Origin: Phycisphaerales bacterium
GTDB lineage: Bacteria; Planctomycetota; Phycisphaerae; Phycisphaerales; UBA1924
Length of the DNA stretch: 64,000 bases
Assembly: GCA_019750095.1 (NCBI GenBank)
Contig: JAIEOW010000017.1
Span: 1 to 64,000, forward strand
Direction: 5' to 3'
Numbering within the stretch: position 1 is the stretch's first letter; the number at the start of each line of letters is the position of its first letter. Shown one piece after another: positions 26,627-33,811 of this stretch. The translations under genes and the position numbers were made by a program. The notes under the pieces are model-generated. The model saw only the letters and a list, made by a program, of their open reading frames with translations, had not been told where the DNA came from and did no database searches.

Positions 26627-27292
26627 TTACTTGGCCTTCAGCAGCTCATCGATCCGGGCCACGAGGTTCTTGTCATCGGGCTTGATGGCGGACTCGTATC
26701 GACCGACGACGTTGCCGGAGCGATCGACGAGGAACTTGGTGAAGTTCCACTTGGGCTCGCCGCCGATGGGCGCGGGTTGAGCGGCGAGCTGGCGATAGAG
26801 CGGGGCGGCGTCGGATCCCTTGACGGAGACTTTTTCAAACAGCGGAAAGCTGATCTTGAACTTGCTCGCATCGCCGGTGCAGAAATCCTTGATCTGGGCG
26901 TTCGTTCCCGGCTCCTGATTGCGGAAGTCGTTCGCAGGGAACGCCAAGACAACGAAGCCCTTGTCCTTTTTGTCGGCGTACAAACTCTGCAAGCCGGCGT
27001 ACTGGGGCGTATAGCCGCACATGCTGGCGGTGTTGACGATCAGGATGACCTGGCCCTTGTAGTCTTCGAGCTTCTTGTCAGTCCCGTCGATGAGCTTCAT
27101 CGTATGGCCGAGGACATAGGTCGATTTGGTCTCTGTCGGCTTTTCGGCGGGCTGATCAGCTGGCTTTGGCGCGGGCGGTGCGGCTGGCGGTTGGGCCTTG
27201 TCGTCGATCATGCTCAGGCCCATCCCGACGGCACCGAGCATGATGGCCGCGGCTGAAAGAGCGATAATGCCAAAGCGGTTGCAGCACAACAT
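26627..27292 (-). CDS. Exported glutathione peroxidase-like thiol peroxidase
   Basis: A 221-residue protein of the GPx/BtuE family. The catalytic motif is NTASMCGYTPQY, with Cys at the position of selenocysteine in animal enzymes. The downstream 'FPANDFRNQEPG' and 'KWNFTKFLVDRSGNVVGRY' supply the Gln and Trp/Asn of the catalytic tetrad. The family reduces hydrogen or organic peroxides, in bacteria usually with thioredoxin. The N terminus has a hydrophobic stretch and then a Pro/Ala/Lys-rich linker (about 30-60), which implies export or membrane tethering outside the cytoplasm; this is unusual for bacterial GPx. The ATG at 27292 is preceded by GGAG. The reading frame stays open far upstream but without coding character. 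It is divergent from the QueD-like gene. Confidence 0.9.
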   Translation of the reverse strand: MLCCNRFGIIALSAAAIMLGAVGMGLSMIDDKAQPPAAPPAPKPADQPAEKPTETKSTYVLGHTMKLIDGTDKKLEDYKGQVILIVNTASMCGYTPQYAGLQSLYADKKDKGFVVLAFPANDFRNQEPGTNAQIKDFCTGDASKFKISFPLFEKVSVKGSDAAPLYRQLAAQPAPIGGEPKWNFTKFLVDRSGNVVGRYESAIKPDDKNLVARIDELLKAK

Positions 27293-27391
27293 GAGCGACA
27301 CTCCGTAAACAGTGCGGGAACTCTTGATTCTAGCGGCGGATCGGGGCGGCGTTGCGAATTGCATCGCCGGGGCGACGTATACCGTTGGTGA

Positions 27392-28243
27392 ATGGTCGAA
27401 CTCACCCGAACGGTCCGGTTCTGCATCGCCGAGCACGCGGCGGCTCGCGCATCGGGCACGGCGGGTACGGAACCGGCGCCTGCGTACAACACCTTTGCGG
27501 GTCACCCCCTCATGCGCGGGCTGGGTCGGTATTACGAGATCGACGTGCTGTGCCGCGGAGACGTGGATCGCCGAACGGGCTATTTCTTGAATATCAAAGT
27601 GATCGATGACGCGGTGCGCTCGGTGTGCGTGCCGGTGATCGCGCAGGCGTGCAGAGAACGGCCGTGGGTGGATCCGACGGTGGTGCTGAGAGAACTTGTC
27701 GGGCCGTTGAATGCGTGCCTGGACGGCGCTGTGGCGGAGGTGCGGTGGCGGATCACGCCGTACTATGCGGTGAGCATGGAGATTGATCCGGCCAATTCCT
27801 CCACCCCCCCTTCTGCGGCAACGCTGACCCAGCAGTTTGATCTGGCGGCATCGCATCGTTTGCACGTGCCGGGGATGAGCGATGCGGAGAATCGGGCGGT
27901 GTTTGGCAAGTGCAACCATCCAAGCGGCCACGGGCACAATTATCGCGTGGAGCCGAGCGTGCTGGTGCCTGTGACGCCGTTTGGTACGCCCTTCACGCTT
28001 GCCGATCTGGAGCGGATCACCAGCCGCGAGATCGTTGATCGATTCGACCACAAGCATCTGAACGTCGACCTGCCAGAGTTTGATCCGGCCCGCGGCGGGT
28101 TGAACCCTTCGGTTGAGAACATCGCGAAGGTGTTCTTTGATCGCCTGGCACCGGCGATTGACGCCGAGGGCAAGGGTGCCAAGCTCACGGCGATGACGGT
28201 GTGGGAGACCGACAAGACGCGGTGCCGATACACGGGGGGTTGA
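27392..28243 (+). CDS. Tandem 6-pyruvoyltetrahydropterin synthase / QueD-like protein
   Basis: A 283-residue protein of two PTPS-fold halves. The C-terminal half keeps the family's active site: the zinc ligand in 'ASHRLH', the catalytic Cys in 'FGKCNHPSGHGHNY' with its HGH zinc pair, 'FDHKHLN' and the substrate Glu segment 'NPSVENIAK'. The N-terminal half keeps the fold (EHAAA, 'RYYEIDVLC', 'GYFLNIKVIDD') but has lost the Cys and the HGH motif. Family members make 6-carboxytetrahydropterin for queuosine or act in pterin synthesis. Fused halves with one degenerate copy resemble PTPS-like proteins in other planctomycetes. It could be QueD or a pterin enzyme; no other queuosine gene is in view. 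The GT9 gene follows by 31 bp. Confidence 0.82.
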   Translation: MVELTRTVRFCIAEHAAARASGTAGTEPAPAYNTFAGHPLMRGLGRYYEIDVLCRGDVDRRTGYFLNIKVIDDAVRSVCVPVIAQACRERPWVDPTVVLRELVGPLNACLDGAVAEVRWRITPYYAVSMEIDPANSSTPPSAATLTQQFDLAASHRLHVPGMSDAENRAVFGKCNHPSGHGHNYRVEPSVLVPVTPFGTPFTLADLERITSREIVDRFDHKHLNVDLPEFDPARGGLNPSVENIAKVFFDRLAPAIDAEGKGAKLTAMTVWETDKTRCRYTGG

Positions 28244-28274
28244 AGGCGATGCAGGTGTCGGGAGCTTTACGAAC

Positions 28275-29360
28275 GTGACGGAGCCATCCCCCCCCCACTC
28301 CTCCGCGGCGCGGCCTCGGATACTGATCATTCGCCCCAGCGCGCTTGGTGACGTTTGCAGAAGCGTTCCGGTGCTGGTGAGTCTGCGCAAGGCGTTTCCC
28401 ACGGCGATCATCGATTGGCTGGTTCAGGACACGTTTGCGGCGGCGATTGAGAACCATCCGGATCTGAGTGGCGTGGTTTCGTTTCCGCGGGCGAAACTGG
28501 GGGCGTGGTATCTCCCGACGGTGGCGCCGGAGGTCAAGCGTTATCTGGATGATCTTGCACGGCGGGGATACGACCTGGTGCTCGACTGCCAGGGGCTGTT
28601 CCGATCCGGGATTTTTGCGATGGCGACGCGGGCGCCAAGACGCATCGGATTCGAGAATGCGGCGGAGCTTGGTTGGCTGGGCTTGACCGATCGTGTTGAA
28701 GCACCGCGGGACTTGCACACTGTGGATCGGATGTTGCTGCTCGCGCAGGCCGCTGGAGCAGAGCCGGTGTATGACCTTCGTCTGTACTCCGGGCCTGCGG
28801 ACAAGCTGTGGGCGGAGCGGGTGCCGGAGATTGCCGGGCGACCATATGTCGTGATCGCACCGACCACGCGCTGGCCCGGGAAGCAATGGCCGGGCGAGCG
28901 ATTTGCGCAGCTCGCTGGGACGTTGTTGTCTTGTGGGGCGTGCGAGCGGATTGTGCTGGTGGGATCTGCGAGTGAACGCGAACAGGCCGTCGAGGCGATC
29001 GAACTCAGCTCGCGCGATCCACGCGTGGTGGACATGTTCGGCAAGACCAGCGTCGGTCAGTTGATGGCACTTATCGAGCGGGCGGCGGGTGTCGTTGGGT
29101 GTGACTCCGCGGCGGTGCACATGGCTGTTGGCTTCAATCGCCCGCTCGCCGCACTTTATGGCCCGACACGTGTTGAGCGGGTCGGGCCATATGGGCGATC
29201 TGCGCAGGTGATTCAGCGGCTGATCCCCGGCGACACCCGCGATCACAAGGATGCGGCGGGCGGTCAGAGGATCATGCGCCGAATCACGGTCGATGAAGTG
29301 GCCGAACTACTGATCGGCCAGCTTACTTCGAAGCCGGCGGCTTCGCAGCTTCAGTATTGA
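28275..29360 (+). CDS. Glycosyltransferase family 9 (heptosyltransferase-like)
   Basis: A 361-residue GT-B glycosyltransferase starting with GTG, with GGGAGC about 11 bases upstream. The N-terminal domain opens with 'ILIIRPSALGDVCRSVPVL', the ADP-heptose:LPS heptosyltransferase hallmark carrying the catalytic Asp, followed by 'DLVLDCQGLFRSG'. The C-terminal nucleotide-sugar domain has 'APTTRWPGKQWP', 'GVVGCDSAAVHMA' and 'AALYGPT'. In Gram-negative bacteria such enzymes build the lipopolysaccharide inner core on the cytoplasmic face of the inner membrane; the closest type is heptosyltransferase I (WaaC). Presence in a planctomycete fits a Gram-negative-type envelope. Its 3' end overlaps the convergent GH31 gene by 38 bp. 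Confidence 0.88.
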   Translation: MTEPSPPHSSAARPRILIIRPSALGDVCRSVPVLVSLRKAFPTAIIDWLVQDTFAAAIENHPDLSGVVSFPRAKLGAWYLPTVAPEVKRYLDDLARRGYDLVLDCQGLFRSGIFAMATRAPRRIGFENAAELGWLGLTDRVEAPRDLHTVDRMLLLAQAAGAEPVYDLRLYSGPADKLWAERVPEIAGRPYVVIAPTTRWPGKQWPGERFAQLAGTLLSCGACERIVLVGSASEREQAVEAIELSSRDPRVVDMFGKTSVGQLMALIERAAGVVGCDSAAVHMAVGFNRPLAALYGPTRVERVGPYGRSAQVIQRLIPGDTRDHKDAAGGQRIMRRITVDEVAELLIGQLTSKPAASQLQY

Positions 29361-31614
29361 ACTTGATGCGGGGCGCACCCTTGAGGAAGGTCAGCTTCTG
29401 GCCGTCGGTACCCGTGCCGGCGAGGTAGTGGCCGTCCTTGAGAACGAGGACGCGAAGCTCACGCTGCTCACGCAGACGATTGCCCTCGGTGCTGGAGATC
29501 TCGACCACGATGCTGTCACCCTCGGTGCGGGCGACGTAGGTGGTGCGAAGGAAATCGCCCTTCTGGTAGCCGAAGCCGTCGCCGGCGTCTTCATACAGCG
29601 TGCCCATCGCGGCACCGGATTCATTCAGACTGACGAGCAGTGTGAGGGGATTGAGCTTCTTCTCGCCGGTGTGCTGGATGACGGGGCCGGCGGGGATGAT
29701 GGAGCCGCCGCGGACGAACAGCCGCGGAAGTTCCGGGTGGTGTCCCTCGTTGACGAGCATGACTTCGTTCCAGAGACCCTTGGGCATGACGGGGAGGCGA
29801 TCGCGCTCTGGAGTAAGCAGCGGATAGACCAGGAGGTCCGAGCCAAGAAGGAAAGCGTCGTCTTCGCTGCGGAGAGCGGCGTCCTTGGGATCGTGGAAAA
29901 AGAGCGGGCGCAGCACTGGCATGCCGGTGCGGCTGGCTTCTTCAAAGAGCGTGTAGAAGTATGGCAAGAGGCGATAGCGGCGTTCGAGCGCGAGCTTGCA
30001 GGCGTGCTCAACTTCGGGGCCGAAGGCCCAGGGTTCCTTGTCGATGTTGCCTTTGCCGGTGTGCCCACGGCTGAAGGGCAGGAGCGAGCCGATGCCCATC
30101 CAGCGGACAAAGAGCTTGCCGTCGCCGTTGCCGTTGAACCCGCCGATGTCGGGGCCGATGAAGGGCGCGCCGCTGATGCCGAGATTGGCGGCCATGCTGA
30201 CGGAGTGCTCGAGATCGTCCCATTCGGCGCTGTTGTCGCCGGTCCAGGTGGCGGCGTAGCGGTGGCTGCCGATGTAGCCGGCGCGGGTGAGCACGAAGGG
30301 GCGTTTATCGGGGTTGGCCTTCTGGATGCCGTCGAAGGTGCCCTTGGCCATCATGAGGCCGTAGACGTTGTGGTATTGCAGGTGAGGGCCCTTGGGCAGC
30401 GTGCCGCCATAGTCCCACGCTCCGCCCATGTGGATGTTGTCCTCGGGCATGGTCTTGCTCTTGACGTTGAAGACGGCGGGCTCGTTCATGTCGTTCCAGA
30501 CGCCGTCGACGCCCTGAGCCATGAACTCCTTGTACAGCCCCTGCCACCAGGAGCGGACTTCGGGTCGGGTGTAGTCGGGGAAGTTGCACCAGCCGGGCCA
30601 GACCTCGCCGCGGTAGACCTCGCCCTTGGCGTTTTTGACGGCGAAGTCTTTTTCATCGAGCTGGTCGTTGACCCAGAAACCCTTCTCGTCCTTGATCCCC
30701 GGGTTGATCATCCAGATGCGGCTGAAGCCCATCTTGCCGAGGTCTTCGTTGAGCTTCTTGGGGTCGGGAAAGTGGGTCTTGTCAAAGCTGAAGACCTTGA
30801 ACTGGTCCATGTAGTCGATGTCAAACCAGATCACGTCGCACGGGATCTTGCGATCACGGAAGTTCTGCGCGATCTCGCGGACGCGGGCATCCGGGTAATA
30901 CGAATAGCGGCACTGGTGATACCCGATGGCCCAAAGCGGGGGCAGAGGCATGGTGCCGATCAGTTCGCTCAGACCTGTGACGACCTCCTGCGGCGAGGCG
31001 CGATCGATGACATAGACGGGAAACGCGGCGCCTTCGCCACGGAAGACGATCGAACCGGCGGCCTGAGAGCCCTTGTCGTCACCGGTGAGGTCGATCTCAA
31101 CGCGCCAGGTGGTGTCGGCGAGCACGCCGAACGCCGAGCCGTCGGCCCGGACGGCGAGCACCCACGGATGCGATTGATAGAGGGAAGCGTTCTCTTCGGT
31201 ATAGCCATACGCGTCGGTGTTCCAGCACACAGTGCGTCGCCCGTTGCGGAGCAGCGGCCCGGCGATCTCGCCCGTGCCATAAAGCGACGTGCCAGCGTCG
31301 ATGTCGATCTTCACACAGTGGCGACCGTCGGCTGCGGTCCAGAACAGCGGCGAGACCGCGTACTTGGCGTCCGCAGGGCCGGTGGTCTTGAGATTAACGG
31401 GGTTCTTGAGCGCGATCGAGGGCGGGAACTTGCTGAAATCCGAACCCGTTGGTGCGAATCTGGCGATCCCACCCTTGGACGACTCAACGATCTGGCCGAC
31501 TCCCGGCGTTCCTTGGGCAAAGGCCACGGCCGTCGCGGCGATCACCGCGAAACCAGCCGAGAAACGGGCGATCAGACCTCTGAACGAACCACGACACACG
31601 GCGCTGGTGCGCAT
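29323..31614 (-). CDS. Exported glycoside hydrolase family 31 alpha-glucosidase
   Basis: A 763-residue retaining alpha-glycosidase. The family signature GVWNDMNEP near residue 375 carries the nucleophile Asp, and WTGDNSAEWDDL near 458 carries the acid/base Asp; 'APFIGPDIGGF' follows as expected. Family members release glucose (or xylose, galactose) from non-reducing ends of alpha-linked glucans. The ATG at 31614 has GGGAGC upstream and starts a signal peptide ending AVAFAQG, so the enzyme works in the periplasm or outside. An N-terminal beta-sandwich (about 40-260), the TIM barrel and C-terminal beta domains are present, giving normal family length. It lies 163 bp after the SecA-like gene; co-transcription with that operon is possible but not indicated. 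Confidence 0.92.
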   Translation of the reverse strand: MRTSAVCRGSFRGLIARFSAGFAVIAATAVAFAQGTPGVGQIVESSKGGIARFAPTGSDFSKFPPSIALKNPVNLKTTGPADAKYAVSPLFWTAADGRHCVKIDIDAGTSLYGTGEIAGPLLRNGRRTVCWNTDAYGYTEENASLYQSHPWVLAVRADGSAFGVLADTTWRVEIDLTGDDKGSQAAGSIVFRGEGAAFPVYVIDRASPQEVVTGLSELIGTMPLPPLWAIGYHQCRYSYYPDARVREIAQNFRDRKIPCDVIWFDIDYMDQFKVFSFDKTHFPDPKKLNEDLGKMGFSRIWMINPGIKDEKGFWVNDQLDEKDFAVKNAKGEVYRGEVWPGWCNFPDYTRPEVRSWWQGLYKEFMAQGVDGVWNDMNEPAVFNVKSKTMPEDNIHMGGAWDYGGTLPKGPHLQYHNVYGLMMAKGTFDGIQKANPDKRPFVLTRAGYIGSHRYAATWTGDNSAEWDDLEHSVSMAANLGISGAPFIGPDIGGFNGNGDGKLFVRWMGIGSLLPFSRGHTGKGNIDKEPWAFGPEVEHACKLALERRYRLLPYFYTLFEEASRTGMPVLRPLFFHDPKDAALRSEDDAFLLGSDLLVYPLLTPERDRLPVMPKGLWNEVMLVNEGHHPELPRLFVRGGSIIPAGPVIQHTGEKKLNPLTLLVSLNESGAAMGTLYEDAGDGFGYQKGDFLRTTYVARTEGDSIVVEISSTEGNRLREQRELRVLVLKDGHYLAGTGTDGQKLTFLKGAPRIKFNTEAAKPPASK

Positions 31615-31777
31615 GCGGAAAGCTCCCTTGGTCGGCGGGCGCGGATTGCGATCGGCCGAGCCGGGGATGGTACCAGCGTGACGCCCACTTTGCCGTTCCC
31701 GACATTGCGCGGAGTGTGAGCGTTCCGGACATGCGGGTCCCGATAGGTGCGATGATGAAGAAACCAGAGGCCGTGGA

Positions 31778-33796
31778 CTATCCGGCGCGTTCTGAGAAGG
31801 CAAGCGACTCATCGAGCCAGTCATCAGCCAACAGGACAGCGCGTCGCTGGGATCGAGCCTTGGCCTGCGCGCGGCGCTGGGCAATGAAGAACGCCAATCG
31901 CGAGAGCACATGCGGTGCGGAGCCACGGCCAAGAATCGCGAACCGTCCGAACGTACGTGCGAGAGGCGCATGACGTGTCAACAACTCGTCCTCCAGGCTT
32001 ACGACGGCCATCGCGAGCCCGGGGTCACCTTGCCGACCAGAGCGGCCGAAGAGCTGGCGATCGATTCGACGTGATTCATGGCGCTCTGTGGCGAGCACGA
32101 AGAGGCCGCCGAGCTGGCGCGCGTCGAGGGCGAGCCTGATGTCCGTGCCGCGGCCAGCCATGTTGGTTGCGATGGTGACCGCGTTGCGTTCGCCGGCACA
32201 TTCGACAATGGCGGCTTCCTTGGCGGCATTGCGGGCGTTCAGGAGCGCATGGGGAATGCCGCGGGTGGTGAGCATCTCGCTGAGATACTCACTGGTTTGA
32301 ACGCTGGCACACCCGACGAGAATCGGCTGGCCGCGATGGTGTGCATCCTCGATCAGTTGCACGGCTCGATGCCACTTGGCGGATGCGTTGACGAAGGCCT
32401 CGTCGGACTTGTGCACTCTTTGGCATGGACGATGTGTCGGGATGGTCACGACGGGGAGCGCGTAAGTCGCCCAGAGCTCGCTGCGCAGCTCCCGCACGGT
32501 GCCGGACATGCCGCAGAGTCGCTTGTATCCTCTGAAGAACCGCTGGAAGCTGATTCGGGCGAGCGTCTCGTTGATCGGCGTGACCTGGAGCGACTCCTTG
32601 GTCTCGATGGCCTGGTGGAGCCCGTCTCTCCAGGTGCGATCGGCCATCATGCGGCCGGTGAACTCATCGATGATGGCCACCTTGCCGTTCTCGATGACAT
32701 AGTGCTTTCCGAGGGTGTAAAGCTCCTTTGCGGTCAGCGCCTGGAGCACGAGATCGGTTCGGCGGACCAGCCCGCTCATGGCCCCGGAGGTGGACTCGGA
32801 GAGTCCTTCCAGCCTGGATCGTCCGGCTCGCGTGAGTTCGATCTCTCGGTGCGCCTGGTTCACGACGTAGTCCAGACCGGGCTTAAAATCGTGACAGGCC
32901 TTCGCTGCGGCGTGATACGCCAGATCACGCTCGGCATTCTGGGCCTGAGCGGCGATGATCAGCGGCGTGATCGCTTCGTCAATCAGCACCGAGTCGGCCT
33001 CGTCGACGATCGCGGTGTGCAGCCCGCGCATGACGACGTGATCCAGGCCGTGTAAGGCACGACCGCGCTCGCGAGGCGATGGCCTGGCGATCGCGGCCGC
33101 GTTGGATCGGATCTGGCCGAGAGCAAGGCGATCTCGCAGAAAGTCGGCGGCGAGTTCCTTGTTGGTGGAGTAGGTGATGTCGCAGGCATACGCGGCCCTG
33201 CGGTCGTCGGGCTGTGCGGAACTGACAACAAATCCGACCGAGAGCCCGCAGAACTCGAAGACGTGCTTCATCCAGTTGGCATCCCGCTCGGCGAGATAGT
33301 CATTGACCGTGACGACATGGCAGCCTCGTCCGCGCCAGCCAGCGATGACGGCGGGAATGGTCGCCGTGAGCGTCTTGCCCTCGCCGGTGGCCATCTCTGC
33401 GACGCATCCATCGATCATGGCCAGTGCGCCCGCGATCTGCACCGGATAGGGTCGCTGGCTTAAGGTGCGAAATGCGACCTCGCGGACAAGCGCGATGCCG
33501 CGCAGAAGATCCTCACGACTCTCCCGGCCCAAGCGGAAGCTCGTGCGTAGCTCTACAGCTCTTTCGCGCAAGGCGGTATCGCTGAGCCCCACCAAGCCGG
33601 AAGAAAGTGACTCGATCCTTTGAGCCAGGCGGAGGTAGCGCCCCGAGGTGTGACGCCAACGAGCCGTGATGCCGCCGATCCGGTGCCAGGCGGCATCCAG
33701 ACCGCGAGGCATCGGCTTTCGAGCGGGAACGGCATCCGGTCCGATCAGCATCGGTGTGCGGATGTTGGAAGCAGTGATGTGTGCGGGCTCGCTCAT
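31778..33796 (-). CDS. Short SecA-like ATPase (accessory SecA paralogue)
   Basis: A 672-residue protein with the SecA motor. Walker A is EMATGEGKT (134-142), then 'VTVNDYLAERD', DEAD at 265-268 in 'AIVDEADSVLIDEA', a preprotein cross-linking region (about 285-345), and the second motor domain with 'IIDEFTGRMM', 'NMAGRGTDI' (545-553) and 'LFGRSGRQGDPG' with its arginine fingers. It stops about 230 residues short of E. coli SecA: most of the helical scaffold/wing and the C-terminal zinc motif are missing. Canonical SecA drives proteins through SecYEG, so the housekeeping copy must lie elsewhere. Being 15 bp behind the M50/HlyD gene and close to the giant secreted protein suggests a dedicated export motor; this is inference. 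Confidence 0.85.
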   Translation of the reverse strand: MSEPAHITASNIRTPMLIGPDAVPARKPMPRGLDAAWHRIGGITARWRHTSGRYLRLAQRIESLSSGLVGLSDTALRERAVELRTSFRLGRESREDLLRGIALVREVAFRTLSQRPYPVQIAGALAMIDGCVAEMATGEGKTLTATIPAVIAGWRGRGCHVVTVNDYLAERDANWMKHVFEFCGLSVGFVVSSAQPDDRRAAYACDITYSTNKELAADFLRDRLALGQIRSNAAAIARPSPRERGRALHGLDHVVMRGLHTAIVDEADSVLIDEAITPLIIAAQAQNAERDLAYHAAAKACHDFKPGLDYVVNQAHREIELTRAGRSRLEGLSESTSGAMSGLVRRTDLVLQALTAKELYTLGKHYVIENGKVAIIDEFTGRMMADRTWRDGLHQAIETKESLQVTPINETLARISFQRFFRGYKRLCGMSGTVRELRSELWATYALPVVTIPTHRPCQRVHKSDEAFVNASAKWHRAVQLIEDAHHRGQPILVGCASVQTSEYLSEMLTTRGIPHALLNARNAAKEAAIVECAGERNAVTIATNMAGRGTDIRLALDARQLGGLFVLATERHESRRIDRQLFGRSGRQGDPGLAMAVVSLEDELLTRHAPLARTFGRFAILGRGSAPHVLSRLAFFIAQRRAQAKARSQRRAVLLADDWLDESLAFSERAG

Positions 33797-33811
33797 GAAG
33801 AGGTTGGCACG

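Noticed and set aside
27293-28411. Upstream extension of the glutathione peroxidase frame
   Set aside because: The extra 373 codons are antisense to the QueD-like gene; the ATG at 27292 has a ribosome binding site and starts the signal sequence.
31615-31971. Upstream extension of the GH31 frame by 119 codons
   Set aside because: It overlaps the SecA-like gene's end and lacks coding character; the signal peptide begins at 31614.
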